A program made the position numbers and the translations under genes. This document shows positions 8,594 to 17,244 of a DNA stretch of 64,000 nt, one piece after another. Origin of the DNA: Candidatus Saganbacteria bacterium (GTDB taxonomy: Bacteria; Margulisbacteria; WOR-1; O2-12-FULL-45-9). Where the stretch lies: the NCBI GenBank assembly GCA_016932255.1, contig JAFGDE010000014.1:62001-126000 (forward strand), in the 5' to 3' direction. The first letter of the stretch is position 1; each line of letters opens with the position of its first letter. Under the pieces are notes generated by a model. It was not told the DNA's origin, ran no database searches, and was given only the letters and a program-made list of their open reading frames with translations.

Positions 8594-9703
8594 CTACCCC
8601 AGATTGCTGAGCAGGAAACCGCCTACCATCCATTTGCTGGACTCAATAGTGATCCCAGCCAGCAACTGATCCTTTTTGAACATTTTTTTCTCGAGCAATT
8701 CATCCAGCGAAACGATCACTGAAGCAGCGCCTGTATAACCCTTTTCTTTTACGTTACTGAACCATTTCTCATGCGGCACAGCGTAGATCTTCAAGGCCTC
8801 GCTTTTGCCTTTTTCCAGTAATTTAAGGGACGGGATAGTAACGATGACATGATCGATATCTTCCGGTTTGACCGCGCAAACGTCAAGCATTCTGTTGAAA
8901 CCCTGGCCCAGGATGGCCGGAGCAAACTGCTCAACAGCCTTATAATTCTGGCCGAAATGCTGATGACCGGCTTCATAGGCGGCTTTCAGGTCATAACCTG
9001 AACCGCCGTGGCAAAAGGTCATACCGGCTTCCAGCTTGCCGCCGAGAGATTCATTGTAAACGGCCGTGACCTTAAGGCCGCTCTTCATCTTGTCATGGCC
9101 GCGCAGTACAACAGCGGCGGCGCTGTCAGAGATGAACCAGCGCAGCAGCAGATGCTCCGGCCCGATCTTTTCCGGATTATATATTTCCGATCTAAGGTAA
9201 GCTGAGGAGAATTGAGTATAGACGGCCAGCGCGTTCTTGTAGCGGCCGAGCCGAATGCCGTCATGGGCGATCTGCATGACCTTGGTGATGCCTGTGCAGT
9301 TCGAATGGATCTCCATCTCTGCGCATCGCTCTATGCCAAGTTCTTCCTGGATCAGGGTGGTTGTTGGGGGGGTCTGGTGGTCGGGCATGAGATTGCCTAA
9401 GAGGATACAATCGATATCTGCCGGGCCCATGTTTGCCTTGGCTAAAGCCTGTCGAATGGCTTTGACCGCCATGCTGGTGTTGGTCTCAGTCTGTTGCCTG
9501 GTGCCGGGATCGATGGCAAAATGACATTGCTCAATACCGATGCGGTTCTTGGAAAGGGACTTAAGTTTTTTGATCATCCGTTTAAGCCGTTCCGGGGCAT
9601 GGGAGAGGGGGCCAAGTACAGCTTCGATCTGGTCAAAGGCGACCGGTTCGCCAGGCAGGAATACGCCGGTTGAGAGCAACTCGACTTCCTTGAGATCAGC
9701 CAT
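8594..9703 (-). CDS. KASIII-like (FabH-type) thiolase-fold protein with altered active site
   Basis: 369-aa ketoacyl-ACP synthase III-like protein. The nucleophile region is clear: HSNCTG with Cys136, preceded by CILLGNLMPDHQTP and followed by WFISDSAAAVVL. The two other catalytic residues of FabH are not seen. The position of the HQAN-type histidine reads IPSLK (about 290-294), and the usual GNTSAAS reads GYTGAAS (322-328), so the Asn is replaced by Tyr. It is therefore unlikely to be housekeeping FabH and may be an acyltransferase or condensing enzyme for a special product. It has an AAGGAG ribosome-binding site and its own promoter, and lies between signalling genes, which could point to signal-molecule synthesis (inference). 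Confidence 0.82.
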   Translation of the reverse strand: MADLKEVELLSTGVFLPGEPVAFDQIEAVLGPLSHAPERLKRMIKKLKSLSKNRIGIEQCHFAIDPGTRQQTETNTSMAVKAIRQALAKANMGPADIDCILLGNLMPDHQTPPTTTLIQEELGIERCAEMEIHSNCTGITKVMQIAHDGIRLGRYKNALAVYTQFSSAYLRSEIYNPEKIGPEHLLLRWFISDSAAAVVLRGHDKMKSGLKVTAVYNESLGGKLEAGMTFCHGGSGYDLKAAYEAGHQHFGQNYKAVEQFAPAILGQGFNRMLDVCAVKPEDIDHVIVTIPSLKLLEKGKSEALKIYAVPHEKWFSNVKEKGYTGAASVIVSLDELLEKKMFKKDQLLAGITIESSKWMVGGFLLSNLG

Positions 9704-9740
9704 GCCTTGCTCCTTTCAGAGGAATCGTCCGCTACCAGCA

Positions 9741-9769
9741 ATTATATTATCGACGTGAAAGGATTACAA
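9741..9769 (-). promoter_or_regulatory. sigma-70-type promoter for the KASIII-kinase genes
   Basis: On the minus strand TTGTAA (9764-9769) and TATAAT (9741-9746) are separated by exactly 17 bases. A 37-base leader with AAGGAG runs to the KASIII ATG at 9703. It makes the KASIII and 7TM kinase genes a unit separate from the signalling cluster upstream. Confidence 0.6.
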
Positions 9770-9780
9770 CAGGAATTTTA

Positions 9781-10146
9781 TTAGCCGAGGTTCTTTTTGA
9801 TGATCTCGACCAGTTTGAAGGGGTCGAAGGGTTTGGGGATATATTCAATAGCGCCGAGTGATTTGCCTTTTTTGATGTTCTCATCAGTTGAGCGAACAGA
9901 AACGATTATTATCGGGATATTGGCTGTTTTTGCGTCGACCTTTAGTTTTTCGCAGACCTCGAAACCGCTCATCTCCGGCATCATGATATCGAGCAAGATC
10001 AGGTCCGGCTGGTTCTGTTTGGCTTTTTCCAGCCCGGAAGTTCCGTCCACGGCGGTCAGGATGTCAAGACCTTCGCTGCGCAGGATATTGGCTATCATTT
10101 CCGCAGTGGCTGGATAATCCTCAATAATTAATATTTTTTTTGCCAT
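9781..10146 (-). CDS. single-domain response regulator (CheY-like)
   Basis: 121-aa receiver with no output domain. The start is ATG at 10146, one base past the stop of the upstream kinase gene, with the strong site GAGGGGGAGCC inside that gene's end. An upstream in-frame extension lies in kinase coding sequence and is rejected. Receiver features are IIEDYPA, phosphoacceptor Asp53 in LILLDIMMPEMSGFEV, the Thr/Ser position in IIIVSVRS and the lysine in YIPKPFDP. It is the last gene of the signalling cluster and the natural partner of the kinase directly upstream. Confidence 0.93.
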   Translation of the reverse strand: MAKKILIIEDYPATAEMIANILRSEGLDILTAVDGTSGLEKAKQNQPDLILLDIMMPEMSGFEVCEKLKVDAKTANIPIIIVSVRSTDENIKKGKSLGAIEYIPKPFDPFKLVEIIKKNLG

Positions 10147-10147
10147 A

Positions 10148-11689
10148 TTAGGCTCCCCCTCTTTTTTCCACAGGCAAAGTAAAGATAAAGCTAGCGCCTC
10201 GACCAAGTCCCGGAGATTCAGCCCAGAGCTTACCGCCATGCAATTCGATAAGTTCCTTGGCTATGGCCAAGCCCATGCCAATGCCACCGGCCGCCCGAGA
10301 ATAGGAACTGTCTATTTGAAAGAACTTGGCAAAGATCTTCTCTAGATATTCTCTCGCAATCCCGATCCCATTGTCAACCACTTCGATCTTGATGTTAGTT
10401 CCGTCAAGCCCGGCTTTGATAGTGATCCAGCCGCCTTTAGGCGTGAATTTGAGCGAATTGCCGATCAGATTGGTCATGACCCGCTTCAGTTTGATCTCAT
10501 CGCCCATGATCGTAGGCAATGGCCCAGGGATCTCAACGCTAAGCCTGAGGCCGCGCTCTTCAACGCTCAGTTTGAGCGCTTCAATGATGTCATCGATCAT
10601 CTTTTTAATCGAGAGCGGCTGCAATTCCGCTGGGATGGGCTTGCCTAGCTCCAGCCTGGAGATATCGAGTACGCTGCCGATCAGGTCCTCAAGATGATCG
10701 CTCTGACGCATGAGGATGTTCAGAGCGTGCTTTTGCTGATCGGAAAAATCGCCCATTTTGCCGCCCAGCATCAATGCCAGATAACCTTTGATTGGCGTTA
10801 TCGGCGTTCTCAGTTCATGGCTGACCAAGGACAGAAATTCCGTCTTTAACCGGTCAATAGCCTGCAGTTTGCTCATATCCTCCTTCAGATCCCTCATCAT
10901 ATGCATGATCGCCTTACGGCTGTTCTCCAGATCGACGGTCCTGGCTTCGATCTTTTTTTCCAGGTCCTTACGGGATTCCTCGAGCTCTTGTGTGCGCTCT
11001 CTGACCCTTTGTTCAAGATCGTTGCGGGCGCAGGATAGGTCTTCCAGGATATTCTGTATCGCCCGGCGGGAGTTCTCGGCCTGGGTCTGGCTTTGCTGCG
11101 CCTGCTCAAGACTTTGTTTTAGCTGATTAGAAACGCGTTTCATATAATAAGTAAAGAATCCGCCGCCAAGCGCGCAGGCTAAATACAGCAGGAACATGCC
11201 GGTCAAATAATCCAGATTGTATTCAAGATCGCGCCAGTGTAAGGCAACGTCCTCATATATGCTGTAATGGGGAATAATGCCGTTGTAATCCAGCAGGAAC
11301 ATCAGGATCACGCCAAAATAGGCGCTGACAGCCAGTAAAATGCTGGCTTTCAGATCGATGATAAAACCGGCCAATAAAATGATAATACCCGGCAAGAATA
11401 ACCAGGTATTTTCTGTGCCGCCGTTAAAGTACAGGGCAACTATTGTCAGGGCTGTGTCCAGAAGCAGGGAAAAAAAGACCAGGGGAGCTGTGTTTATTCT
11501 CCGATAATACATCAGCCAGAGCAAAATATTGGTCAACGCTAAAACGGACAAGATCAAAAAAGAGGAAATCGCTGAGGGCAAGGCGATGATGCCGAAAATG
11601 ACCTCTCCGACAACCAGCAGGGCGATTCCGGCCAGCACGATCCATTTAAGGATCATATAGAAATTAATACCGATATTCTCTTCTCTCAT
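10148..11689 (-). CDS. 6TM membrane histidine kinase with long coiled coil
   Basis: 513-aa sensor kinase. Six hydrophobic segments fill residues 12-180 and include the stretch YFNGGTENTWLFLPG and a YNGIIPH turn. A related layout (YYSGGPQS, VNGILPH) is seen in the kinase-less protein at 14604-15515, so the two share an input domain. A heptad-rich coiled coil covers residues 185-280. HisKA follows with His291 in SLVSHELRTPITP, and a HATPase domain ends the protein (NLIGNSLKFTP, VDNGIGIA, GGIGMGLAIA). It sits between the TM-PAS protein (three bases) and the receiver (one base). Confidence 0.93.
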   Translation of the reverse strand: MREENIGINFYMILKWIVLAGIALLVVGEVIFGIIALPSAISSFLILSVLALTNILLWLMYYRRINTAPLVFFSLLLDTALTIVALYFNGGTENTWLFLPGIIILLAGFIIDLKASILLAVSAYFGVILMFLLDYNGIIPHYSIYEDVALHWRDLEYNLDYLTGMFLLYLACALGGGFFTYYMKRVSNQLKQSLEQAQQSQTQAENSRRAIQNILEDLSCARNDLEQRVRERTQELEESRKDLEKKIEARTVDLENSRKAIMHMMRDLKEDMSKLQAIDRLKTEFLSLVSHELRTPITPIKGYLALMLGGKMGDFSDQQKHALNILMRQSDHLEDLIGSVLDISRLELGKPIPAELQPLSIKKMIDDIIEALKLSVEERGLRLSVEIPGPLPTIMGDEIKLKRVMTNLIGNSLKFTPKGGWITIKAGLDGTNIKIEVVDNGIGIAREYLEKIFAKFFQIDSSYSRAAGGIGMGLAIAKELIELHGGKLWAESPGLGRGASFIFTLPVEKRGGA

Positions 11690-11692
11690 GCT

Positions 11693-12892
11693 TCAGTTGA
11701 CCTGATATTTGGCCGGCCGGCCGAGCTCAACCAGCAATCGGTTGATCTCTTTTTTAAGATTAATCATATCCAATTCCCGGCCGATCATAAATTTGTTCAT
11801 TTTTTCCAGTTCGGCAGCATGCTTGGCCAGCGCATCATTAGCCTGTTTGTATTCCGTGATGTCGGTATCAAGGCCGCGATAACCAAGCACTTTCCCGTTG
11901 CTATCCATGACTGGGCTGCCGCTTGTTTCCAGATAGACAAGGCTGCCGTTCTTGTGCAGATTCGGGTTGACAAACTTGCGAAAGGATTCCTGACTGGAAA
12001 AAGCGCTTAGGGCGGCCTGCGTCAGCTCTTCTTTGCCCTCAGGAGCAAAAAGGTCGTAAAAATATTTTTTACCAACGAGCTCTTCCGGCTTGTAACCCAG
12101 GATTTTTTCGACTACCTGATTGCTATAGTTGTAGCGGCCAGCCGCGTCGACCTCCCAGATCCATTCCTCGGCCAGTTCCGCTGTCTGCCTGAACCTGGCC
12201 TCGCTTTCCTTGAGCTCCTTGTTCCTCTGATAAAGTTCGGCGTTAGTTTCTTCAAGTTTTTTTTCCAGCTGCTGCCTCAGCCGCCCGATCTCACTGCGTG
12301 ATTCAGCCAGGGCGCCGGCTTTGCGCTTGATGTTTCGATTATAATAGAAAAGTATCTGAGAACTGAGAAAAAGGATTATCAGGAGAAAAGCAGGCTGGAT
12401 CAGCCGTGCCGGAAATGTTAAATAAGTTCTCTCAGGGTTGATCGGCAGGTAGCCGATTAATTCCAGGTAGAGGCTGCTGAGATACACCAGAGCAATAAAA
12501 ACGGCCGTAATCATGCTGGCGCGCACAGAGAGCAGGCTGGCCAAGATTATCGGGATAAAGAACAGGGAATTGATCAGGCTCTGGCTGTCTGAGATCTGGT
12601 GGATGGCCAGGATGATTGCTAACGAATCTAGCCAGAGCTGGCCGATCGCCAGCCAGGCAAGGCTGCGTTTAGCGCGCAGCCAGATGTAATAGGGAAGACA
12701 AACAATGATCTCGGCCAGGCAAATGCTGAAAACGGGCCAGTAATTGAGCAAGAAATGGAAATATGTCAGGTAGAAAATGGTCCAGGCAAGCAAGAAACAG
12801 GCGGCGGCGAGAAGCCTGATAATAATGAACCATGCAATGAGTTGGGCGATCTCATCCCGATCAAGTTCAAGCAATGATCTTAGCTTGCTCAT
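11693..12892 (-). CDS. membrane PAS sensor protein without kinase domain
   Basis: 399-aa protein. Six predicted membrane helices lie in about residues 18-185, then a coiled coil (190-235) and a PAS/PAC domain (about 236-355, with AGRYNYSNQVVEKILGYKPEEL and GYRGLDTDITEYKQ). The C-terminal tail is MIGRELDMINLKKEINRLL. No HisKA, HATPase, GGDEF or HTH domain is present. The tail motif recurs at the ends of the PAS protein at 12889 and the TM protein at 14604. It overlaps the upstream PAS gene by four bases. It probably acts by pairing with a separate kinase (inference). Confidence 0.85.
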   Translation of the reverse strand: MSKLRSLLELDRDEIAQLIAWFIIIRLLAAACFLLAWTIFYLTYFHFLLNYWPVFSICLAEIIVCLPYYIWLRAKRSLAWLAIGQLWLDSLAIILAIHQISDSQSLINSLFFIPIILASLLSVRASMITAVFIALVYLSSLYLELIGYLPINPERTYLTFPARLIQPAFLLIILFLSSQILFYYNRNIKRKAGALAESRSEIGRLRQQLEKKLEETNAELYQRNKELKESEARFRQTAELAEEWIWEVDAAGRYNYSNQVVEKILGYKPEELVGKKYFYDLFAPEGKEELTQAALSAFSSQESFRKFVNPNLHKNGSLVYLETSGSPVMDSNGKVLGYRGLDTDITEYKQANDALAKHAAELEKMNKFMIGRELDMINLKKEINRLLVELGRPAKYQVN

Positions 12893-13458
12893 GTATTGTA
12901 TTTACTTTGCCTGTTCAGTTCAGCTAAAAGCGAATCAACCTCTTTTTCCAGCTCGATCATCCTGAGCTCCCGGCCAACGGCCAGGTCATGGAATTCCTTG
13001 AGCTCAGCCAGCTTCTTCTCAAGTTCGGATTGTATCTGTTTGATCTTTGATGTGTCGGAAAAGGAAATGAAATAACCGACCACTTCGTTTTCCTGGCTGC
13101 GTCTGACGGCTGAGGAGACTACCACCTTGATCTCAGCGCCGGACCTTGTTTTGATCGAGTTATCGATGTTCTGGATCCCGCCGTGTTCCAGGGTTTCTTG
13201 ATGGATGTGCTGGAAGATCGCCGGGTCCTTGATATATTCGGTCAAGCGTGTGCCGATCAAATCCTCTCTCGGGATATCCAGGAATTTTTCCATTGAGCTG
13301 TCAACGTCCATGATGATGCCGGCAGGGTTCAGGTAGGCGATAGATACGGGAATGAATTCCCAGATATCCTTGATATAATCTTCCAGCTCAAAGACTTCCT
13401 GCTCCAGCAGTTGATAATTGGACAAAGTACTATTGTTACCAGCTGACTCGGAAGCCAT
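12889..13458 (-). CDS. soluble PAS domain protein with GREL-MI tail
   Basis: 189-aa cytoplasmic protein with one PAS domain (about 35-145: IPVSIAYLNPAGIIMDVDSS, then GYFISFSDTSKIKQ). A coiled coil ends in FHDLAVGRELRMIELEKEV. There is no output domain. The ATG at 13458 has GGAG eight bases upstream and lies 23 bases inside the end of the upstream gene; it overlaps the next gene by four bases, so translational coupling is likely. Confidence 0.83.
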   Translation of the reverse strand: MASESAGNNSTLSNYQLLEQEVFELEDYIKDIWEFIPVSIAYLNPAGIIMDVDSSMEKFLDIPREDLIGTRLTEYIKDPAIFQHIHQETLEHGGIQNIDNSIKTRSGAEIKVVVSSAVRRSQENEVVGYFISFSDTSKIKQIQSELEKKLAELKEFHDLAVGRELRMIELEKEVDSLLAELNRQSKYNT

Positions 13459-14023
13459 GTTTTACTTCTCCTTTTTCCAGCGATGGGTCCCTGTCGCAAC
13501 GAACATTGGGCCCCAGGGAATACTGGGCAATGCGCTGGAAATAACCTTCCAAGTACCCGACCATGATCGGTGGAAGCTCAATGCCCGTGATCGTGACAGC
13601 GACGCATCTATCAGTTTCATGATAATCTGAAAAGACGCGGCCAATGCTGTAATGCCGCTGCCACATTTCCGGGGCTTTAGCGAACGTGGCCCTGATCGAA
13701 ATAAATGATTTGAGAAGCAGCTTAATCAGAAAGGATAATTTTGGTGCGGTATTGCCCATGGCCTTGATGTCTTCGTTGCTCAGGCTAAAGAGCTCTTTGA
13801 TCGCTAGAAGCGAAATAACGCGCAGGCCGAGCGGCAGCCATTCCATCGCCTTGGCCTTGCGGTAATCTATCGGTACGCCGAGTTCCTTGACCCTCGCCTC
13901 CAGTTGGGCCAGGCCCGCCTCACCAAACTTCTTTCTGATATATTCAGCATCGGTCTGAAAAACAACCCCCTTAGTCATTCCGGGCATGGCTAGGAACCGT
14001 TTTATTTCCGTTTCTGTCAGCAT
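13436..14023 (-). CDS. V4R/heme-sensor-like small domain protein, paralog B
   Basis: 195-aa soluble protein, clearly paralogous to the product of the next gene upstream on this strand. Both open with ...KGxVFQxDAxYxKxxFG, share an AMEWxxxGxRxxSLLAIKE(V/L)FxLSxxD block, then WxRHxxxG and a GYF segment, and end in a short motif finishing with W. The layout resembles small-molecule or heme-NO-type sensor domains (DUF2378/V4R-like), but I cannot name the family firmly. This copy lacks the C-terminal Cys-x-F...CHEY pattern of paralog A, having KHGFRVSW instead. The AGGA site precedes ATG 14023. Confidence 0.68.
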   Translation of the reverse strand: MLTETEIKRFLAMPGMTKGVVFQTDAEYIRKKFGEAGLAQLEARVKELGVPIDYRKAKAMEWLPLGLRVISLLAIKELFSLSNEDIKAMGNTAPKLSFLIKLLLKSFISIRATFAKAPEMWQRHYSIGRVFSDYHETDRCVAVTITGIELPPIMVGYLEGYFQRIAQYSLGPNVRCDRDPSLEKGEVKHGFRVSW

Positions 14024-14032
14024 GGATATATC

Positions 14033-14617
14033 CTACCAGGTAAAAGTATATTCATGACAATCATCGCCGCGAAAGGTACACTTTGTTTCAGAGGCCCTGG
14101 CGCCCGGCATGACCAGGCGCATGATGCCGCTGAAGTAACCCTCTTCATATTTGCAAAAAACAGGGTCCAGGTCAATGCCCTTTAGCCTGATGACCACGCG
14201 TTTATGCTCCTCGTTGATCTCGACTAATTCCAGTTCGCCGCTATCCCAGTGGCGCCGCCAGACCATCGGAGCGGCATTAAAGATCTTTTCGACCGTGGCA
14301 AAAAACTTAAGCAGCATCTTGATGATAAAGGAATGCTTGGGCCCTTCCAGCCCCATGGCAAACATGTCGTCGTCGCTCAAGGTGAAGACCTCTTTTATCG
14401 CCAAAAGGGAGAATATTCTTGTGCCGGCCGAGTACCATTCCATGGCCCTGGCATCCTCATATTTAAGCTTCTGGCCCCATTCCTTGAGTTTAGCTTCAAC
14501 CTTAACTAAGCTGTCCGACCCGAAATGCCTTTTCATGTAGCTGGCATCGGACTGGAAGACCGTGCCTTTGACCTTGCCCTTGAGCGCTAAGATTCTTGAA
14601 ATATCAGTCTGTTCCAT
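14033..14617 (-). CDS. V4R/heme-sensor-like small domain protein, paralog A
   Basis: 194-aa paralog of the preceding entry. The start is chosen at ATG 14617 (MEQTDISRIL) because it aligns with the paralog's N-terminus and has GGGAG eight bases upstream; ATG 14623 is possible, and the longer frame from 14671 lies in the upstream gene. The C-terminus has CTFRGDDCHEYTFTW, resembling the metal- or ligand-binding ends of V4R-type domains. It overlaps the upstream membrane protein gene by 14 bases. The role is presumably ligand sensing for the adjacent kinase system (inference). Confidence 0.68.
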   Translation of the reverse strand: MEQTDISRILALKGKVKGTVFQSDASYMKRHFGSDSLVKVEAKLKEWGQKLKYEDARAMEWYSAGTRIFSLLAIKEVFTLSDDDMFAMGLEGPKHSFIIKMLLKFFATVEKIFNAAPMVWRRHWDSGELELVEINEEHKRVVIRLKGIDLDPVFCKYEEGYFSGIMRLVMPGARASETKCTFRGDDCHEYTFTW

Positions 14618-15515
14618 GGGCATCACTCCCAACTTTTTTCTTAAGATCTTTAAGTTCTTTTTCCAGGGCAATCATTCTGAGTTCCCGGCCGACAGCAAGA
14701 TCATGGAACTGTTTAAGTTCTTTGATCTTATTCTCGAGATCTTGTTTAGCTGTTTCAAGTTCTTTGGTGCGCGAACTCACTTTTTCCTCCAGCTTGTACT
14801 GAAAATGCTCCAGCTCATGAACTTTTTGCTCAAGTTCCTGATTGAGAGAAAAAAGCCTTGAATCGCGCTGGCTGATCGCTTTTGTGCTTTGATCGAGCTC
14901 CTGGCTCAGCAGATTCTGGGAAGAGCGGTGCTGGCGCAGCTGCTTAGCCGCGGCATAGGACAGAAAAATAATACAAGCGAAAGTCAAGCAGTAAGCCAGT
15001 GGAGTAATTCGCAGGTAACTTGAGGCGGCATACTGGGCGGCTGGCAGGAACTCAGGGAAAATGTCCAGATGCGGTAATATGCCATTGACCTCCAGCAATA
15101 ATTCTCCTAAGTAAGATATTCCGGCTATGACCGTTATGCCGATAACCCCCCAGAGAGGCAGGGTCAAGCCAGCCAGCGTACTAATGACCAAATAAATAGC
15201 TGGGACAAAGCTTTGCGGCCCGCCGCTGTAGTAGGTCGTGACCGCGAGAAGCAAGCAGTCAAAAGCCAGCAACAAGAAGTATATCTTGTGGGCGGGGAAA
15301 GGGATTCTGTCGATCAGCCAGAGGCAGAGACTGCTGACTGCCAGAAACAGCACAAAAATAATGCTGATCGGCAATATCGGATATGGGATGCCAAAATGGA
15401 AAGCCATAAGAGCCAGGATAAAAAGTGCCGGGACTAGTAATTTACGTACTGCCAGATCAAGCGGCCTGGCGATCTCCAGAAATTCCTGATTAATCGTTTC
15501 CTGTTGTTCTGCCAT
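14604..15515 (-). CDS. 6TM membrane sensor with coiled coil and GREL-MI tail, no kinase domain
   Basis: 303-aa protein. Six membrane segments (about residues 18-185) share features with the kinase at 10148, including the YYSGGPQSFVPAIYL loop and VNGILPH. A long coiled coil (190-280) leads into FHDLAVGRELRMIALEKEL. No catalytic or DNA-binding domain follows. The gene is the first of the close-packed signalling run and overlaps the next gene. It may be a kinase-less receptor partner. Confidence 0.82.
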   Translation of the reverse strand: MAEQQETINQEFLEIARPLDLAVRKLLVPALFILALMAFHFGIPYPILPISIIFVLFLAVSSLCLWLIDRIPFPAHKIYFLLLAFDCLLLAVTTYYSGGPQSFVPAIYLVISTLAGLTLPLWGVIGITVIAGISYLGELLLEVNGILPHLDIFPEFLPAAQYAASSYLRITPLAYCLTFACIIFLSYAAAKQLRQHRSSQNLLSQELDQSTKAISQRDSRLFSLNQELEQKVHELEHFQYKLEEKVSSRTKELETAKQDLENKIKELKQFHDLAVGRELRMIALEKELKDLKKKVGSDAHGTD

Positions 15516-15544
15516 ATTCGGTCCTAATTTAGCGGCAAGCCTGC

Positions 15545-16771
15545 CTATGATTCATCAATGGCGGCTTCTTTGGCCTTGAACAGAGCGATCTTGGTGCAGA
15601 CCGGCCCAAGTATCTCGTTGAAAGCCACGGCCATCAAGGTTATATTCAGGATGATCGCACGGAAATCATAGTAACTCGAGGATCTGGTGATTAACAGGGT
15701 CAGACCAATGGCCACGCCGGCTTGGGGAATAAGGGTCAGGCCCAGGTATTTTCTGATCGGATCGCTGGCCCCGGAAAAAGTCCCGCCAAGGTAGGCGCCG
15801 CCCACCTTGCCAAAGATACGCGCAGCTACAAAGATTGCAGCCCAGCCCAGCATGGCAAACCCTACGCTGGTAAAGATGCCCAGATTGAGATGGGCCCCGG
15901 CCAGGACAAAGAAAAAGCAATAGAGCGGAGGGGTCAGCTTTTCCAGATTGATGACAATATCATTGTTCTTGCTGGAAAGATTGATCAAGGTCAGTCCTAG
16001 GAACATATTAGTCAACAGGGCGGAGGTCTGTGAAATGGAGGCCAGGCCGATGCCCAGCAGCACCACCGCCAGGACGATAATCAGGTCATCGGTCATTTCC
16101 TTGGCCACTTTGACCAATAAATGGGTGGCCAGCCCCAGGATCACTCCGATAGCTAAAGCGACCAGTATCTCAACGAGCGAAGCTGAAAGAGAACTGACCG
16201 CAGCTTCACTGAAGGTCGCCAGATTTTTAACGTCAATGGTCAGGATAAGGCCGAACAGAACAATGGCAATGGCATCATCCAGGGCCACCACGGCTAGCAC
16301 AGTCTCAGTGAACGGGCCGCGAGCCCGATATTCTTTAATGATCGCGACTGTGGCAGCCGGTGCTGTAGCGGTTGCAATGGCCGCCAGAGGGATAGCGGCT
16401 TCCAAAGGCATTTTAAACAGATAGAGCAGGGAGAGGACCAGGATAAAGGCGCCGATAGCCTGGAGCAGGGTGATCAACACCAACCCCCAACCAAGGCGTT
16501 TAATCAGCGAAAAGCTCAGTCCAGCGCCGATGACCAGGGCGATAATGCCCAGGGCTAACTGAGGGATAAAGTCGAGCTGGGCCAGGGAATTTTCATTGAA
16601 TAACTGGAAAAGAGAAGGGCCGAAAATAATACCGGCGATAATATAGCCGGTAACCCGGGGCAGATGGATCAGATTGACCAACCGGCCAAAGAAGAAACCA
16701 AAGATCAGTAAAACCGAAGCCAGCAAAAAAATATCTTGATTCAATATCCGTAGTAGCTCTTCAAAAATCAT
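15545..16771 (-). CDS. CPA2-family cation/proton antiporter (KefB/NapA-like)
   Basis: 408-aa inner-membrane protein of about 12-13 helices. The frame has the CPA2 layout: LPRVTGYIIAGIIFGPSLF near the N-terminus, ATATAPAATVAIIKEY and LAVVALDDAIAIVLFG (the paired-aspartate ion site, DD in helix 5) mid-protein. No TrkA-N or RCK nucleotide-binding tail is present, consistent with an Na+/H+ type rather than KefC. It lies 16 bases after the CBS gene on the same strand. Confidence 0.9.
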   Translation of the reverse strand: MIFEELLRILNQDIFLLASVLLIFGFFFGRLVNLIHLPRVTGYIIAGIIFGPSLFQLFNENSLAQLDFIPQLALGIIALVIGAGLSFSLIKRLGWGLVLITLLQAIGAFILVLSLLYLFKMPLEAAIPLAAIATATAPAATVAIIKEYRARGPFTETVLAVVALDDAIAIVLFGLILTIDVKNLATFSEAAVSSLSASLVEILVALAIGVILGLATHLLVKVAKEMTDDLIIVLAVVLLGIGLASISQTSALLTNMFLGLTLINLSSKNNDIVINLEKLTPPLYCFFFVLAGAHLNLGIFTSVGFAMLGWAAIFVAARIFGKVGGAYLGGTFSGASDPIRKYLGLTLIPQAGVAIGLTLLITRSSSYYDFRAIILNITLMAVAFNEILGPVCTKIALFKAKEAAIDES

Positions 16772-16787
16772 TAGTAAATTCTAGAGA

Positions 16788-17243
16788 TCAATCAAGAGAA
16801 CCTTCTTCGAGCAGGATGTGCGCCAGACTAACGCGGTCCACGACCCCGATCAATCTTTTGTCCCGCACAACAGGCACGCGCTTCAGGTCCTTATGCAGCA
16901 TCAGTTCGGCCACGTCCGCAGCTGAAGTGTCCTCTTTGACGGGGAAAAAGGTCTTGCTCATGTAATCCTTAACCTTGGCTGAGCCGACCTGGGTCAATTT
17001 CTTGACGACCTGGGAAAGATTGCCCAGGCCGATAACGTCGGGGTTCTCGATCTTAACCTTTTCCGGAAAAATGTTGGTGATCAGGTCGCGCTCTGAGATC
17101 CAGCCGGAGACCTCGTTCTTATTATTGACCACCGGTATGCCGTTGATACCGCGCAGTGAGAGGACCTCGGCCACATCTTTAAGCGGCGTGTCCTCGGTCA
17201 CAGAGGTCAGGTCCCGGCTCATGATATCCTTTACTTTTTTCAT
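16788..17243 (-). CDS. tandem CBS domain protein
   Basis: 151-aa soluble protein made of two CBS motifs: VKDIMSRDLTSVTEDTPLKDV... (residues 3-60) and VKDYMSKTFFPVKEDTSAADV... (about 90-145). Such pairs bind adenine nucleotides and report energy state. It starts one base after the PfkB gene stop and precedes the antiporter, so it may regulate either partner (inference). Confidence 0.9.
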   Translation of the reverse strand: MKKVKDIMSRDLTSVTEDTPLKDVAEVLSLRGINGIPVVNNKNEVSGWISERDLITNIFPEKVKIENPDVIGLGNLSQVVKKLTQVGSAKVKDYMSKTFFPVKEDTSAADVAELMLHKDLKRVPVVRDKRLIGVVDRVSLAHILLEEGSLD

Positions 17244-17244
17244 G

